The notes under the pieces are model-generated. The model saw only the letters and a list, made by a program, of their open reading frames with translations, searched no databases and was not told the origin of the DNA. 5,491 nt of DNA from Chloroflexota bacterium. GTDB taxonomy: Bacteria > Chloroflexota > Anaerolineae > B4-G1. Both the position numbers and the translations under genes were made by a program. This document shows, one piece after another, positions 1-5,491 of the stretch; the first letter of the stretch is position 1, and each line of letters opens with the position of its first letter. The stretch spans positions 1 through 5,491 of the forward strand of contig JAAEPW010000366.1 of NCBI GenBank assembly GCA_024232355.1, in the 5' to 3' direction.

Positions 1-130
1 CCGCCAGGCCCACTTGTCCCATCGTCGAACCGACGGTGTTGTGATCGGTCAGATTGTTGCTGTGGGACGAGTTATCGTAGCGTGTCCCACTTTCCTCGTC
101 CAGCCGCCAGTGACCCTGCAGACCCTGGTC
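1..130 (-). other. LamG-like domain 2, N-terminal part only (residues about 1590-1632)
   Basis: After the second PKD domain the frame reads GHWRLDEESGTRYDNSSHS and continues to the window edge. It matches the start of the first LamG-like domain (GYWRLDEKTGIRYDLSGND) residue for residue at most conserved sites. Only about 43 residues are visible, so the rest of the domain and everything beyond it (more cassettes, a sorting signal or a secretion tag) are unknown. Confidence 0.8.
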
Positions 131-3100
131 CAGGGCCGTTGTTTGCACGTAGGCCGGACGGACCAACGTGTCGGTCAGTGTTCCGTCGGAGGCATCCAGT
201 GTAACTGTGTAAACGCCAGGTTGGGTGTAGGTGTGAACCGGGTTTTCCTCTGTGCTGGGCGGACTGCCATCTCCAAAGTCCCACGCGTACGTTGTGGTGT
301 TGGTGGACGTGTTCGTGTACGTGACGACCAGCGGCGCAAAGCCCTGGGTGGACGCCCCCACGAAACTCGCACCCGGCAACCCCATCACCGTCTCGATTTC
401 AGACTGGCTCAATGCACGGGCGTAGACTCGCCACTCGTCCAGTTGGCCATCAAAATACTGGGCTACTTGTCCCTGATCGTTCCAATTTGCTCCCAGCATA
501 AAGGGTGCGTTGGAGGGATAGAGGTAATCAAAGTTGACCGGACTGCTGGCCTCCAGATCGCCGTCCAGATAGAGGCGCATCTCGCGCGCCTGGATGTCGA
601 ACACAGCCGCCACGTGGTACCACGTGCCGACCTCCAGCGCCGTCGTTCCAAGCAGTTGGTAGCTACTCTGGAACGTGCCGTCGGGGGAGACGATCATTTG
701 CAAAAGACCGCCGCTCCTCAACCCAACGCGATAGCCAGCCTCTTCCGCCTCGCCCTTGTACCAGCGATATTTGGCAGCCAACATCATAGAGTCACTATCA
801 CTTTCCGGCTTGGCCCAGCCCATCAGCGTCAGGCTGCCGGTGATGGCCAGGCCGCTTTGTAAGGCATCGTCGATAACCAGGTATTCGTCGTCATCTTTTT
901 CCATATCCGCCGCGCTGCCAATGTACCCAGACTCGGCCCATCCCACGCTTCCCACGGAAGCCAAGTGGTTATCGTTGCCGGAGAGATCGTATCGGATTCC
1001 TGTCTTCTCGTCCAGCCGCCAGTAGCCACGTAGGTCGGTCTCGGGCGTAAAGGAAGCATTGACCGTGACGTAGGCCGGGCGAAGCAGCGTGTTGCTCCCG
1101 TTCGTGCCGGAGACGGTCAGTGTTACGGTGTAGGCGCCACCTGCGGTGGTGAGACCGGGTTGGGTGTAAGTATGGGAGGGTGAGGCCTCTGTGCTGGTTA
1201 TCCCGTCGCCAAAGTCCCACTCGTAAGTTTCGATCTCGCCCGCGGGCAATGAAAGATCGGTGAAAGCCACGGTGAGCGGTGCCGAACCCAGCCGTGGCGC
1301 CGCCTCGAAATCGGCCATCAGCACACTGTAGCGTTGGGCGTAGAGATCGTAGGATTGTTCCCAGGTCAATAGAACCTGCGGCAGGTCTGTGTGGGCGGTC
1401 ATCGCCAGACCGCTCAACCAACCGACCTCGTCCACCAGGAGTTCGTTGGTGTCTATCAACGTTCCAGTGGTTGATACACGCTGACCATACAAGTCGTACC
1501 CGCTGCGTTTGTCGTTCCACGTCACCATGAAACCAGTCTCTCCTGGCATAGCGGCCACAACGGGAATACGCTGGTATTCGTCAGCCACGGCCAGGGCGAC
1601 GTTGGTTCCTAATAGAGCGCCGCCGGACGAAACGATCTGCCCATATACGTCATAGTTGTTGGTATCATAGCTCCGCTGATCCATCCAAACCACCAGGCAG
1701 TTGCCATTAGCTTCTTCAGCAGCAATTGCCGGGTAAACTTGGGCAGTGCCGTCCGTGGTGATAGCAAATGAGACATACTCGGTCGACTCGTCCGCCGCTG
1801 TATCGGTGTTGTCGAGAAGCTCGCCCTGCCCTGACAGCCGTTGGCCGTAGATGTCGTTGTTGCCGCTCGACGTCCATTGGTGCCACACGACCAGAAACTC
1901 GCCACTCTGCTCGTTGTAGATCACACTGGGTCTATCCTGGGTGCGATGGCCGCCATGCGCACTGACGATAAAGTTGTTGCCCGACAGTATGCCACCGGAT
2001 GAGATGAGTTGGCCATAGACATCGCCATAAGGATCGTCCCGTTCGTCGATCCAGACGACCAGGTAGAGGTCATCGTCGGGGTTGTAGGCCAGATTGGGAT
2101 AGTCCTGCTCGTCGCTGGTGGCTGCGATCGCGAAATTGCTGCCCGACAACACGCCATCGGACGAGATGAGTTGGCCGTAGATATCGCCCAGGCTGTCGCT
2201 GTGCCGATCCTCCCACACCACTAGGTAGCCGATCGCACTGGCTGCGGCGACCTTGGGCTGGATCTGATCGCCAGTCGCTGCCTCGGTAGAGACACGGACA
2301 TTGCCCCCCACCGGCTCTCCGGCCTCGTTCAACCGTTGGCCGTAGACGTCGACATCGCCATTCCGATAGTCTTCCCACACCAGCAGGTATTCGTCGTCTG
2401 CATCGTTGAACGCTGCCGAAGGATATTGCTTGTTACCGGTCACCGGACCGACAGGGAACGAGTCTCCATAGACCTGACCGTTTCCCGACACGCGCCGACC
2501 GTAGACGTTGTAGGTACTGTTCCGCCCGTCGCGCCAGACAGCCAGGTATCCCCCTGCGGTGGTATTGGCTGCTACTTCAGGACAGTATTGGGTGTAACTG
2601 CCTTCGTACACAGCAACGTTCGTCCCGGAGAGGGCGCCGGTTGGGACAATGGCCTGAGCGTAAATGTCTGAGCCTCCATTGCGCCTATCCCGCCAAACGA
2701 CCAGGTGGATGTCGTTCACCGCGTCGTAGGCCAAATCGGGATAGTCCTGATAGACTGAGGCAGTCGCGGCGACGACAAAGTCGGTGCCCGAGATCGCGCC
2801 GGTGGCGGAGATGACCTGACCGTAAATATCACCACGGCTATCGTTTCGCTTGTCACGCCACACCACCAGATAGTCGCCGTCCACATCGTCGGCGGCCACA
2901 GCCAGATAATTCTGACTGCTGCCATCGTCGCTGACGATAAAGGCCACGTTCGAACCGGACTCGTTCTCCGGGGTACCTGTGTTGTCCAGTAGCGCGCCGG
3001 AGCCCGAGAGATACTGTCCATAGATGTTGGATCCCCAACGAGACCAGACGACCAGGAACTCGCCGGTCTGCCCGTTGTAAGCTACACGAGGGTTATAGTT

Positions 3101-4897
3101 GTCTCCGCCGCCATCATAGACAGCAAAGTTGGCTCCAGACAGGGCACCGTCGCTCGAGATGACTTGGCCATAGATATAAATCACTTCTCCTCGCCGGTCT
3201 CGCCATACTGCCAGGTAGACGCCGTCGTTGGGGTTGTAGGCCACGTCGGGAGTGTCTTGGAGTGCTTCGGTGGCTCCAATGGCAAAATTGTCCCCCAACA
3301 GGCTGCCATCTCCCGCTACCCGTTGGCCGTAGACGTCGCCATCTATGTCGTTGCGATAGTCGGTCCACACCACCAGGTATTCGCCCTGGTCCGGATTGTA
3401 CGTCACGGCGGGCTTTAACTGGTCATTGTCGGCCTGGGAGATGACGATCAGGTCGCCCACCGGCGTGCCGTCGGCCTGTACCCGTTGTCCCTCCAGGTCG
3501 GTGCTGGCCCCGCCGGTGTCGTAGCCGCCCCACACCACCAGGTACTCGCCGTCGTCGGGGTTGTAGGCCACGTCCAATTCGCCCTGTGTATCCCGGGGGT
3601 CAGAGATCAGGTTCGGGTCGCCGATCATCGGGTCGATGACCACCGGGTATTCGGCCTCGGCCAGCCACTCGCCCGGAACGGTCAACGTCAGACGGCGACC
3701 TTGGAGCGCCAGGTCGGCGTAGATCGTTTGTCCTCGAGCGTCTTGCACTACCGCGCCGCTGTAGCGCAGCACGCCGCCGCTCTCCCGGGCGGCACCTGGC
3801 AGGTGAAAGAGGATGCCCTCTTCCGAAGAGACAAGTTCGGGTCGCAAGCGTGTGTCCAGAAAACCACGAATGACCAGGTTGCCTGCATTTTCGAGTGGTT
3901 CTTGCAAGGTGAAAAGCTGCTGCATGCTGTTATTCAAGGCCCGGTAGCTTTCCTCGATGGTGGGGGTGCGTTGGTAGTGTGCCCCGTTGCCGGTGACCGA
4001 CGGCGTGGTGGGACGTCCACGATTGCGGTAGAGAGTCTCCTCTCCAACCCGAATCATGACCAAGCGAAAAGAAAAACGGCCTCCGTCAACCTCTTTCAGC
4101 AGGCCCCTTTCCTGCTCGTCGTCCTCTTTCAGGGTCAAATTGAGGCCCGCTGCGCCAAAGGTGGCATCGTAGCGCCGGTTCGCCACGGCCCATTCTCCTC
4201 TCGTCGTGGGACGCAGCCGGTTGCGCACGCGCTGCACCACGGCCGCCGCGTCTGGCGTAACGTCTTTGTTCTCTCTACCAATCCGCACCCTACCCGGCCT
4301 GCCGATGATAAAGGTAGTCTCACCACTCAAATCACCCACGCGGGCGACGAGTCGCCCCTCTCCTCTCTGGGATTGACGATCGGCGGTCAGGGTCATGCGC
4401 ACTAATCCTTCGTCGGTGTAGCCTTCACCTGCCGACAATTGGCCGCTCGTCGCTTCGACGATCACCCGGGTGCCGTCGGCCACCGGACGCCCCTCGGCGT
4501 CAGTGACGTAGATCAGCACCAGGGCCTCTGTCTTGCCATCGGCAGGCAACTGGGCAGGCTCAACGATGACGGAGATAACGGCAGGATGACCATCCGTGTC
4601 CTGGGCTAGAGTTTGTTCGTTATCCAACTCTTGAACGGTGACCTCTGGCGCTACTCTCACCGATTCGGCCAGGTACGGCCGAGGCAATGGATCGGAGACG
4701 TGGGAGGGCATGGACCGGTAGGTCGTGGGCAAAAACGCAGGCGAGGAAATATTTCGGACTGGCTTGGCCACATCTATGGATGCGGGTTGCGCCGCGTGCA
4801 CGGTTGTGCTCATAGGCATTGGAGCGCTGGTTGAAAGGATCGAGATGACGACAAGCAAATGAATGGCTTTGGTGACGAGACGAGAATGACGGTACAT
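1..4897 (-). CDS. Large secreted multidomain repeat protein (Big_1, 14 propeller-type repeats, PKD-LamG cassettes), C-terminus cut off by window
   Basis: One frame runs from the ATG at 4897-4895 to the left edge with no stop, giving about 1,632 residues. The start is supported by a ribosome binding site ten bases upstream, a signal peptide directly after it, and an in-frame TAG at 4954-4952 with no other ATG between. Domain order is: signal peptide (1-35), linker, Big_1-like domain (about 106-199), pre-propeller module (about 200-425), 14 repeats (about 440-1194), PKD (about 1195-1281), LamG-like (about 1288-1505), PKD (about 1510-1585) and the start of another LamG-like domain (about 1590 onward). 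I saw only two cysteines, both in the repeats (repeats 7 and 12). The architecture implies an exported or surface protein that binds glycans, proteins or other cells. No enzyme motif is seen. The substrate is unknown and any anchor would lie beyond the window. I do not recognise a named gene. Confidence 0.93.
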   Translation of the reverse strand, partial: MYRHSRLVTKAIHLLVVISILSTSAPMPMSTTVHAAQPASIDVAKPVRNISSPAFLPTTYRSMPSHVSDPLPRPYLAESVRVAPEVTVQELDNEQTLAQDTDGHPAVISVIVEPAQLPADGKTEALVLIYVTDAEGRPVADGTRVIVEATSGQLSAGEGYTDEGLVRMTLTADRQSQRGEGRLVARVGDLSGETTFIIGRPGRVRIGRENKDVTPDAAAVVQRVRNRLRPTTRGEWAVANRRYDATFGAAGLNLTLKEDDEQERGLLKEVDGGRFSFRLVMIRVGEETLYRNRGRPTTPSVTGNGAHYQRTPTIEESYRALNNSMQQLFTLQEPLENAGNLVIRGFLDTRLRPELVSSEEGILFHLPGAARESGGVLRYSGAVVQDARGQTIYADLALQGRRLTLTVPGEWLAEAEYPVVIDPMIGDPNLISDPRDTQGELDVAYNPDDGEYLVVWGGYDTGGASTDLEGQRVQADGTPVGDLIVISQADNDQLKPAVTYNPDQGEYLVVWTDYRNDIDGDVYGQRVAGDGSLLGDNFAIGATEALQDTPDVAYNPNDGVYLAVWRDRRGEVIYIYGQVISSDGALSGANFAVYDGGGDNYNPRVAYNGQTGEFLVVWSRWGSNIYGQYLSGSGALLDNTGTPENESGSNVAFIVSDDGSSQNYLAVAADDVDGDYLVVWRDKRNDSRGDIYGQVISATGAISGTDFVVAATASVYQDYPDLAYDAVNDIHLVVWRDRRNGGSDIYAQAIVPTGALSGTNVAVYEGSYTQYCPEVAANTTAGGYLAVWRDGRNSTYNVYGRRVSGNGQVYGDSFPVGPVTGNKQYPSAAFNDADDEYLLVWEDYRNGDVDVYGQRLNEAGEPVGGNVRVSTEAATGDQIQPKVAAASAIGYLVVWEDRHSDSLGDIYGQLISSDGVLSGSNFAIAATSDEQDYPNLAYNPDDDLYLVVWIDERDDPYGDVYGQLISSGGILSGNNFIVSAHGGHRTQDRPSVIYNEQSGEFLVVWHQWTSSGNNDIYGQRLSGQGELLDNTDTAADESTEYVSFAITTDGTAQVYPAIAAEEANGNCLVVWMDQRSYDTNNYDVYGQIVSSGGALLGTNVALAVADEYQRIPVVAAMPGETGFMVTWNDKRSGYDLYGQRVSTTGTLIDTNELLVDEVGWLSGLAMTAHTDLPQVLLTWEQSYDLYAQRYSVLMADFEAAPRLGSAPLTVAFTDLSLPAGEIETYEWDFGDGITSTEASPSHTYTQPGLTTAGGAYTVTLTVSGTNGSNTLLRPAYVTVNASFTPETDLRGYWRLDEKTGIRYDLSGNDNHLASVGSVGWAESGYIGSAADMEKDDDEYLVIDDALQSGLAITGSLTLMGWAKPESDSDSMMLAAKYRWYKGEAEEAGYRVGLRSGGLLQMIVSPDGTFQSSYQLLGTTALEVGTWYHVAAVFDIQAREMRLYLDGDLEASSPVNFDYLYPSNAPFMLGANWNDQGQVAQYFDGQLDEWRVYARALSQSEIETVMGLPGASFVGASTQGFAPLVVTYTNTSTNTTTYAWDFGDGSPPSTEENPVHTYTQPGVYTVTLDASDGTLTDTLVRPAYVQTTALDQGLQGHWRLDEESGTRYDNSSHSNNLTDHNTVGSTMGQVGLA
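143..370 (-). other. PKD domain 2 (residues about 1510-1585)
   Basis: It contains FVGASTQGFAPLVVTYTNTS, YAWDFGDG (WDFGDG at 266-283), NPVHTYTQPGVYTVTLDASDG and a closing RPAYVQ. It is a compact standard PKD domain. It shares TYTQPG, YTVTL and RPAYV with the first copy, and both are followed at once by a W.RLDE LamG start. This indicates that PKD and LamG were duplicated together. Confidence 0.92.
383..1036 (-). other. LamG-like (concanavalin A-like) domain 1 (residues about 1288-1505)
   Basis: The domain begins with GYWRLDEKTGIRYDLSGND, passes through ITGSLTLMGWAKPE and GTWYHVAAVFDIQ, then RLYLDGDLEASSP, and ends with FDGQLDEWRVYARALSQSEI. The G.W.LDE start, the W.H.A.V.D centre, the LYLDG strand and the DG.LDE.R.Y.RAL ending are typical of the LamGL/laminin G-like jelly-roll family. 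The length of about 218 residues is normal. Such domains bind sugars or proteins. No catalytic glutamate motif of the glycoside hydrolase members is evident, so a binding role is more likely. Confidence 0.9.
1055..1315 (-). other. PKD domain 1 (residues about 1195-1281)
   Basis: The domain starts ADFEAAPRLGSAPLTVAFTD, has the diagnostic YEWDFGDG (WDFGDG at 1202-1219) and then PSHTYTQPG and AYTVTLTVSG, closing with RPAYVTV. These are the strands of the PKD beta-sandwich fold. Compared with the second PKD copy it carries about six extra residues (LTTAGG) between TYTQPG and the YTVTL strand. PKD domains in exported proteins serve as spacers or interaction modules, often beside carbohydrate-binding domains, which fits the adjoining LamG-like domain. 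Confidence 0.92.
1316..2428 (-). repeat. Repeats 8-14 of the propeller-type array (second seven-repeat unit, residues about 824-1194)
   Basis: The same repeat continues with starts at 2428, 2263, 2104, 1936, 1738, 1570 and 1417. The first six measure 55, 53, 56, 66, 56 and 51 residues. The last repeat is degenerate and short: it keeps VLLTWEQSYDLYAQR but lacks the ..G.L.G.NF.I half, and leads straight into the PKD domain. Repeat 11 has the same peculiarities as repeat 4: WHQW in place of W.D.R and an LLDNTDTAADEST loop. Repeats 8, 9, 10 and 12 resemble repeats 1, 2, 3 and 5 more than they resemble their neighbours. The unit is read as a second seven-bladed propeller whose last blade may be closed by a strand from elsewhere. 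Confidence 0.85.
2429..3580 (-). repeat. Repeats 1-7 of the propeller-type array (first seven-repeat unit, residues about 440-823)
   Basis: Seven tandem protein repeats follow the pattern (D/Q)YP.VAYN...GEYLVVW.D.RN....DIYGQ.(I/V)S..G.L.G.NF.I. By alignment of the P.VAYN start they begin at 3580, 3418, 3256, 3097, 2911, 2746 and 2587 and measure 54, 54, 53, 62, 55, 53 and 53 residues. Repeat 4 is the odd one: WSRW replaces W.D.R, and it has an added LLDNTGTPENES loop. Repeat length, the predicted short strands and the count of seven fit a seven-bladed beta-propeller. The blade boundary may be offset from these starts. Similar LVVW...DIYG repeats occur in big secreted proteins of several phyla; their ligands are generally unknown. 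Confidence 0.85.
3623..4300 (-). other. Conserved pre-propeller module (residues about 200-425)
   Basis: This stretch contains EWAVANRRYDATFG, a charged segment, FSFRLVMIRVGEE, TIEESYRALNNSMQQLFTL, LVIRGFLDTRLRPE and finally LRYSGAVVQDARGQTIYA with a closing YPVVIDPMI. From memory, the same series (a W.A.N element, an E.Y....G..Q.FTL element, LRY.G....DA.G and YP..IDP) precedes FG-GAP, SBBP or other propeller repeats in many large exported bacterial proteins. It ends about fifteen residues before the first repeat, as expected. Its molecular role is not known to me; it may cap or assist folding of the propeller. The link to that family is recollection of motifs, not a database hit. Confidence 0.55.
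4301..4582 (-). other. Bacterial Ig-like domain, Big_1/invasin type (residues about 106-199)
   Basis: The segment opens with a VISVIVEPAQLPADG strand, continues with VTDAEGRPVADGTRVIV and a SGQLSAGEGYTDEG turn, then VRMTLTAD and GRLVARVGDLSGETTFII. The D..G.PV.DGT.V pattern, followed by a T..G....LTA strand and a closing G...A..G strand, is the usual Big_1 signature of invasin/intimin-type proteins. The length of about 94 residues is normal. In known proteins these domains act as rigid spacers that hold binding domains away from the cell. Here the single copy sits right after the signal peptide and linker, so a spacer or structural role is an inference. Confidence 0.75.
4793..4897 (-). other. 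Sec-type signal peptide (residues 1-35)
   Basis: The N-terminus has a basic start (MYRHSRLVTK), a hydrophobic core (AIHLLVVISIL) and a polar stretch ending in VHA before AQ. This fits the small-x-small rule for signal peptidase I, so cleavage after Ala35 is likely. There is no lipobox cysteine, so it is not a lipoprotein. The seventy residues that follow are a proline- and serine-rich linker without a recognisable domain. The signal indicates Sec export; whether the mature protein is released or attached cannot be judged because the C-terminus is absent. Confidence 0.85.
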
Positions 4898-4907
4898 AAT
4901 GGCCGAG

Positions 4908-4915
4908 CTCCTTTT
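4908..4915 (-). promoter_or_regulatory. Ribosome binding site of the large gene
   Basis: On the minus strand the bases read AAAAGGAG, ending ten bases before the ATG at 4897. The GGAG core matches the Shine-Dalgarno consensus, with slightly long but acceptable spacing. It supports 4897 as the start codon. Confidence 0.8.
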
Positions 4916-4944
4916 GTATGCGATATGAAACGTGTTGCGTGTTT

Positions 4945-4993
4945 GTGGCCTCTATAATACTAAACGTTGCTTTAACGGTTTTACCGAGGCCAC
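4945..4993. repeat. 8-bp inverted repeat flanking the candidate promoter
   Basis: GTGGCCTC at 4945-4952 and its perfect reverse complement GAGGCCAC at 4986-4993 enclose 33 AT-rich bases that include the possible -10 element. The arms could be paired operator half-sites or the base of a stem in the leader. An eight-base match can also arise by chance, and no regulator is known. Confidence 0.35.
4954..4959 (-). promoter_or_regulatory. Possible -10 element of the large gene
   Basis: The minus strand has TATTAT here, 56 bases before the start codon, in an AT-rich patch. No good -35 hexamer lies 16-18 bases further upstream (the sequence there is near TAAAAC), so the call rests on the -10 and position only. 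The plus strand of the same patch reads TATAAT at 4953-4958, but no plus-strand gene follows, so I favour the minus-strand reading. Confidence 0.3.
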
Positions 4994-5073
4994 TTGGGTA
5001 AAAAATAAAGTACCGACAATTCTTCACTGCATTCGGAATTGCTTGGTTGTGAGTCGAGCCAGGCGACGCAAAC

Positions 5074-5108
5074 AGCCGGTAGGAGGAAAGATCCTCATTC
5101 TACCGGCT
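5074..5108. terminator. Strong hairpin, terminator-like, orientation uncertain
   Basis: AGCCGGTAG (5074-5082) pairs perfectly with CTACCGGCT (5100-5108). Inside, GAGGA (5083-5087) pairs with TCCTC (5092-5096) around an AAGA loop, leaving a three-base ATT bulge. On the plus strand a short T run (TTTT at 5116-5119) follows eight bases after the stem, weak for a rho-independent terminator. On the minus strand only GTTTG follows. It may end a transcript from outside the window, insulate the large gene from upstream transcription, or be a structured or mobile palindrome. No gene ends next to it. Confidence 0.45.
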
Positions 5109-5491
5109 TGCTGAGTTTTCTATTCGAATGGGCAGCTACGAGGGCTACCCTGGTTTGGGTGGTAGTGTTTGGTCTCTCAAAAGTCGTCATTGATTGCGTG
5201 ATGTCGTGGAGGGCAAACGCTGCCAGACTTCCCTACAATTGGTACTCGCCAGATTTCCCCGGCGGCCCGCTCAGTGTATCACACTTTTGCAAATTTGTCC
5301 CTAGTGAAATCCCCAGGTTAGTAATAAAAAACTGCTAGAAAGTTTTAAGGGCAATACCCGTGAATGAGTGACTGCTCAGTGAGCATAGTAATGAGACCGA
5401 GACTTGGGATAAATCTATTCTGGAGGCGAACTACTTGTCTAACTGGGTAAACTCGCGTATCCTTGGGGAAAATCAGTGTGGAGGGCAGAGA
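5109..5491. other. Non-coding stretch, no supported gene
   Basis: No reading frame here looks like a protein gene: open stretches are short, lack family motifs and mostly lack start signals. Visible elements are a small TGCTC-AGT-GAGCA hairpin (5373-5385), an A-rich run near 5326-5330, and a GGAGG (5422-5426) eight bases before a TTG at 5435 that stays open for nineteen codons to the edge. The minus strand is also open from the edge to a TAA at 5345 (48 codons before the stop). Neither edge frame has a recognisable sequence, so neither is called. The composition is plainly less GC-rich than the large gene. Confidence 0.5.

Noticed and set aside
14..862. Plus-strand open frame of 282 codons
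   Set aside because: It is antisense to the clearly recognisable LamG and PKD domains, and its translation is Arg/Val/Gly/Gln-rich without a domain.
1316..3580. CRISPR array or DNA-level tandem repeat
   Set aside because: The periodicity of about 160 bases is at protein level with diverged DNA, in frame within one gene; there are no short identical repeats with unique spacers.
3485..4405. Plus-strand open frame of 306 codons
   Set aside because: It lies opposite the pre-propeller and Big_1 part of the large gene, shows no family motif, and starts and stops without signals. Long antisense open frames are expected in GC-rich genes with strong third-position bias.
4620..5027. Minus-strand open frame of 135 codons overlapping the gene start
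   Set aside because: It is in a different frame from the signal peptide and domains, spans the promoter region and inverted repeat, and has no recognisable sequence.
5039..5338. Plus-strand open frame of 99 codons in the spacer
   Set aside because: It starts at TTG without a clear ribosome binding site, runs through the hairpin at 5074-5108, and has no recognisable motif.
5435..5491. Possible plus-strand gene start (TTG with GGAGG eight bases upstream) at the right edge
   Set aside because: Only nineteen codons are visible with no recognisable sequence; a good Shine-Dalgarno-like site alone is not enough.
5345..5491. Possible C-terminal end of a minus-strand gene entering from the right
   Set aside because: The 48 open codons before the TAA have no recognisable motif, and an open stretch of this length can arise by chance.

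Overview
The window is dominated by one very long minus-strand gene. It starts with an ATG at 4897 and stays open, with no stop or frameshift found, to the left edge, where it is cut off. About 1,632 codons are visible and the C-terminus is missing. The product is a large exported multidomain protein. In order it carries a Sec-type signal peptide, a bacterial Ig-like (Big_1/invasin-type) domain, a conserved pre-propeller module, 14 tandem repeats of about 53 residues, a PKD domain, a LamG-like (concanavalin A-like) domain, a second PKD domain and the start of a second LamG-like domain.

Right of the start codon (4898-5491) is a less GC-rich non-coding stretch. It holds the gene's ribosome binding site, a possible -10 element, an 8-bp inverted repeat around that element, and a strong hairpin at 5074-5108. 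I find no convincing gene from about 4900 to the right edge.

The architecture and codon use (GC-rich, mostly G/C in third positions) fit a GC-rich free-living bacterium. From memory, very large secreted proteins mixing repeats of the form LVVWxDxR...DIYGQ with PKD and LamG domains are common in Chloroflexota and also occur in myxobacteria and related groups. Chloroflexota is my best guess, but no rRNA or core gene is present to confirm it.

The most interesting observation is internal. The 14 repeats are not a uniform array but two copies of a seven-repeat unit: each unusual repeat recurs seven positions later. This suggests two seven-bladed beta-propellers made by duplicating a whole propeller. 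The C-terminal half shows a parallel process, a duplicated PKD+LamG cassette. The likely role is extracellular or cell-surface binding or adhesion. No catalytic domain is visible, and nothing here shows a defence, mobile or CRISPR system.
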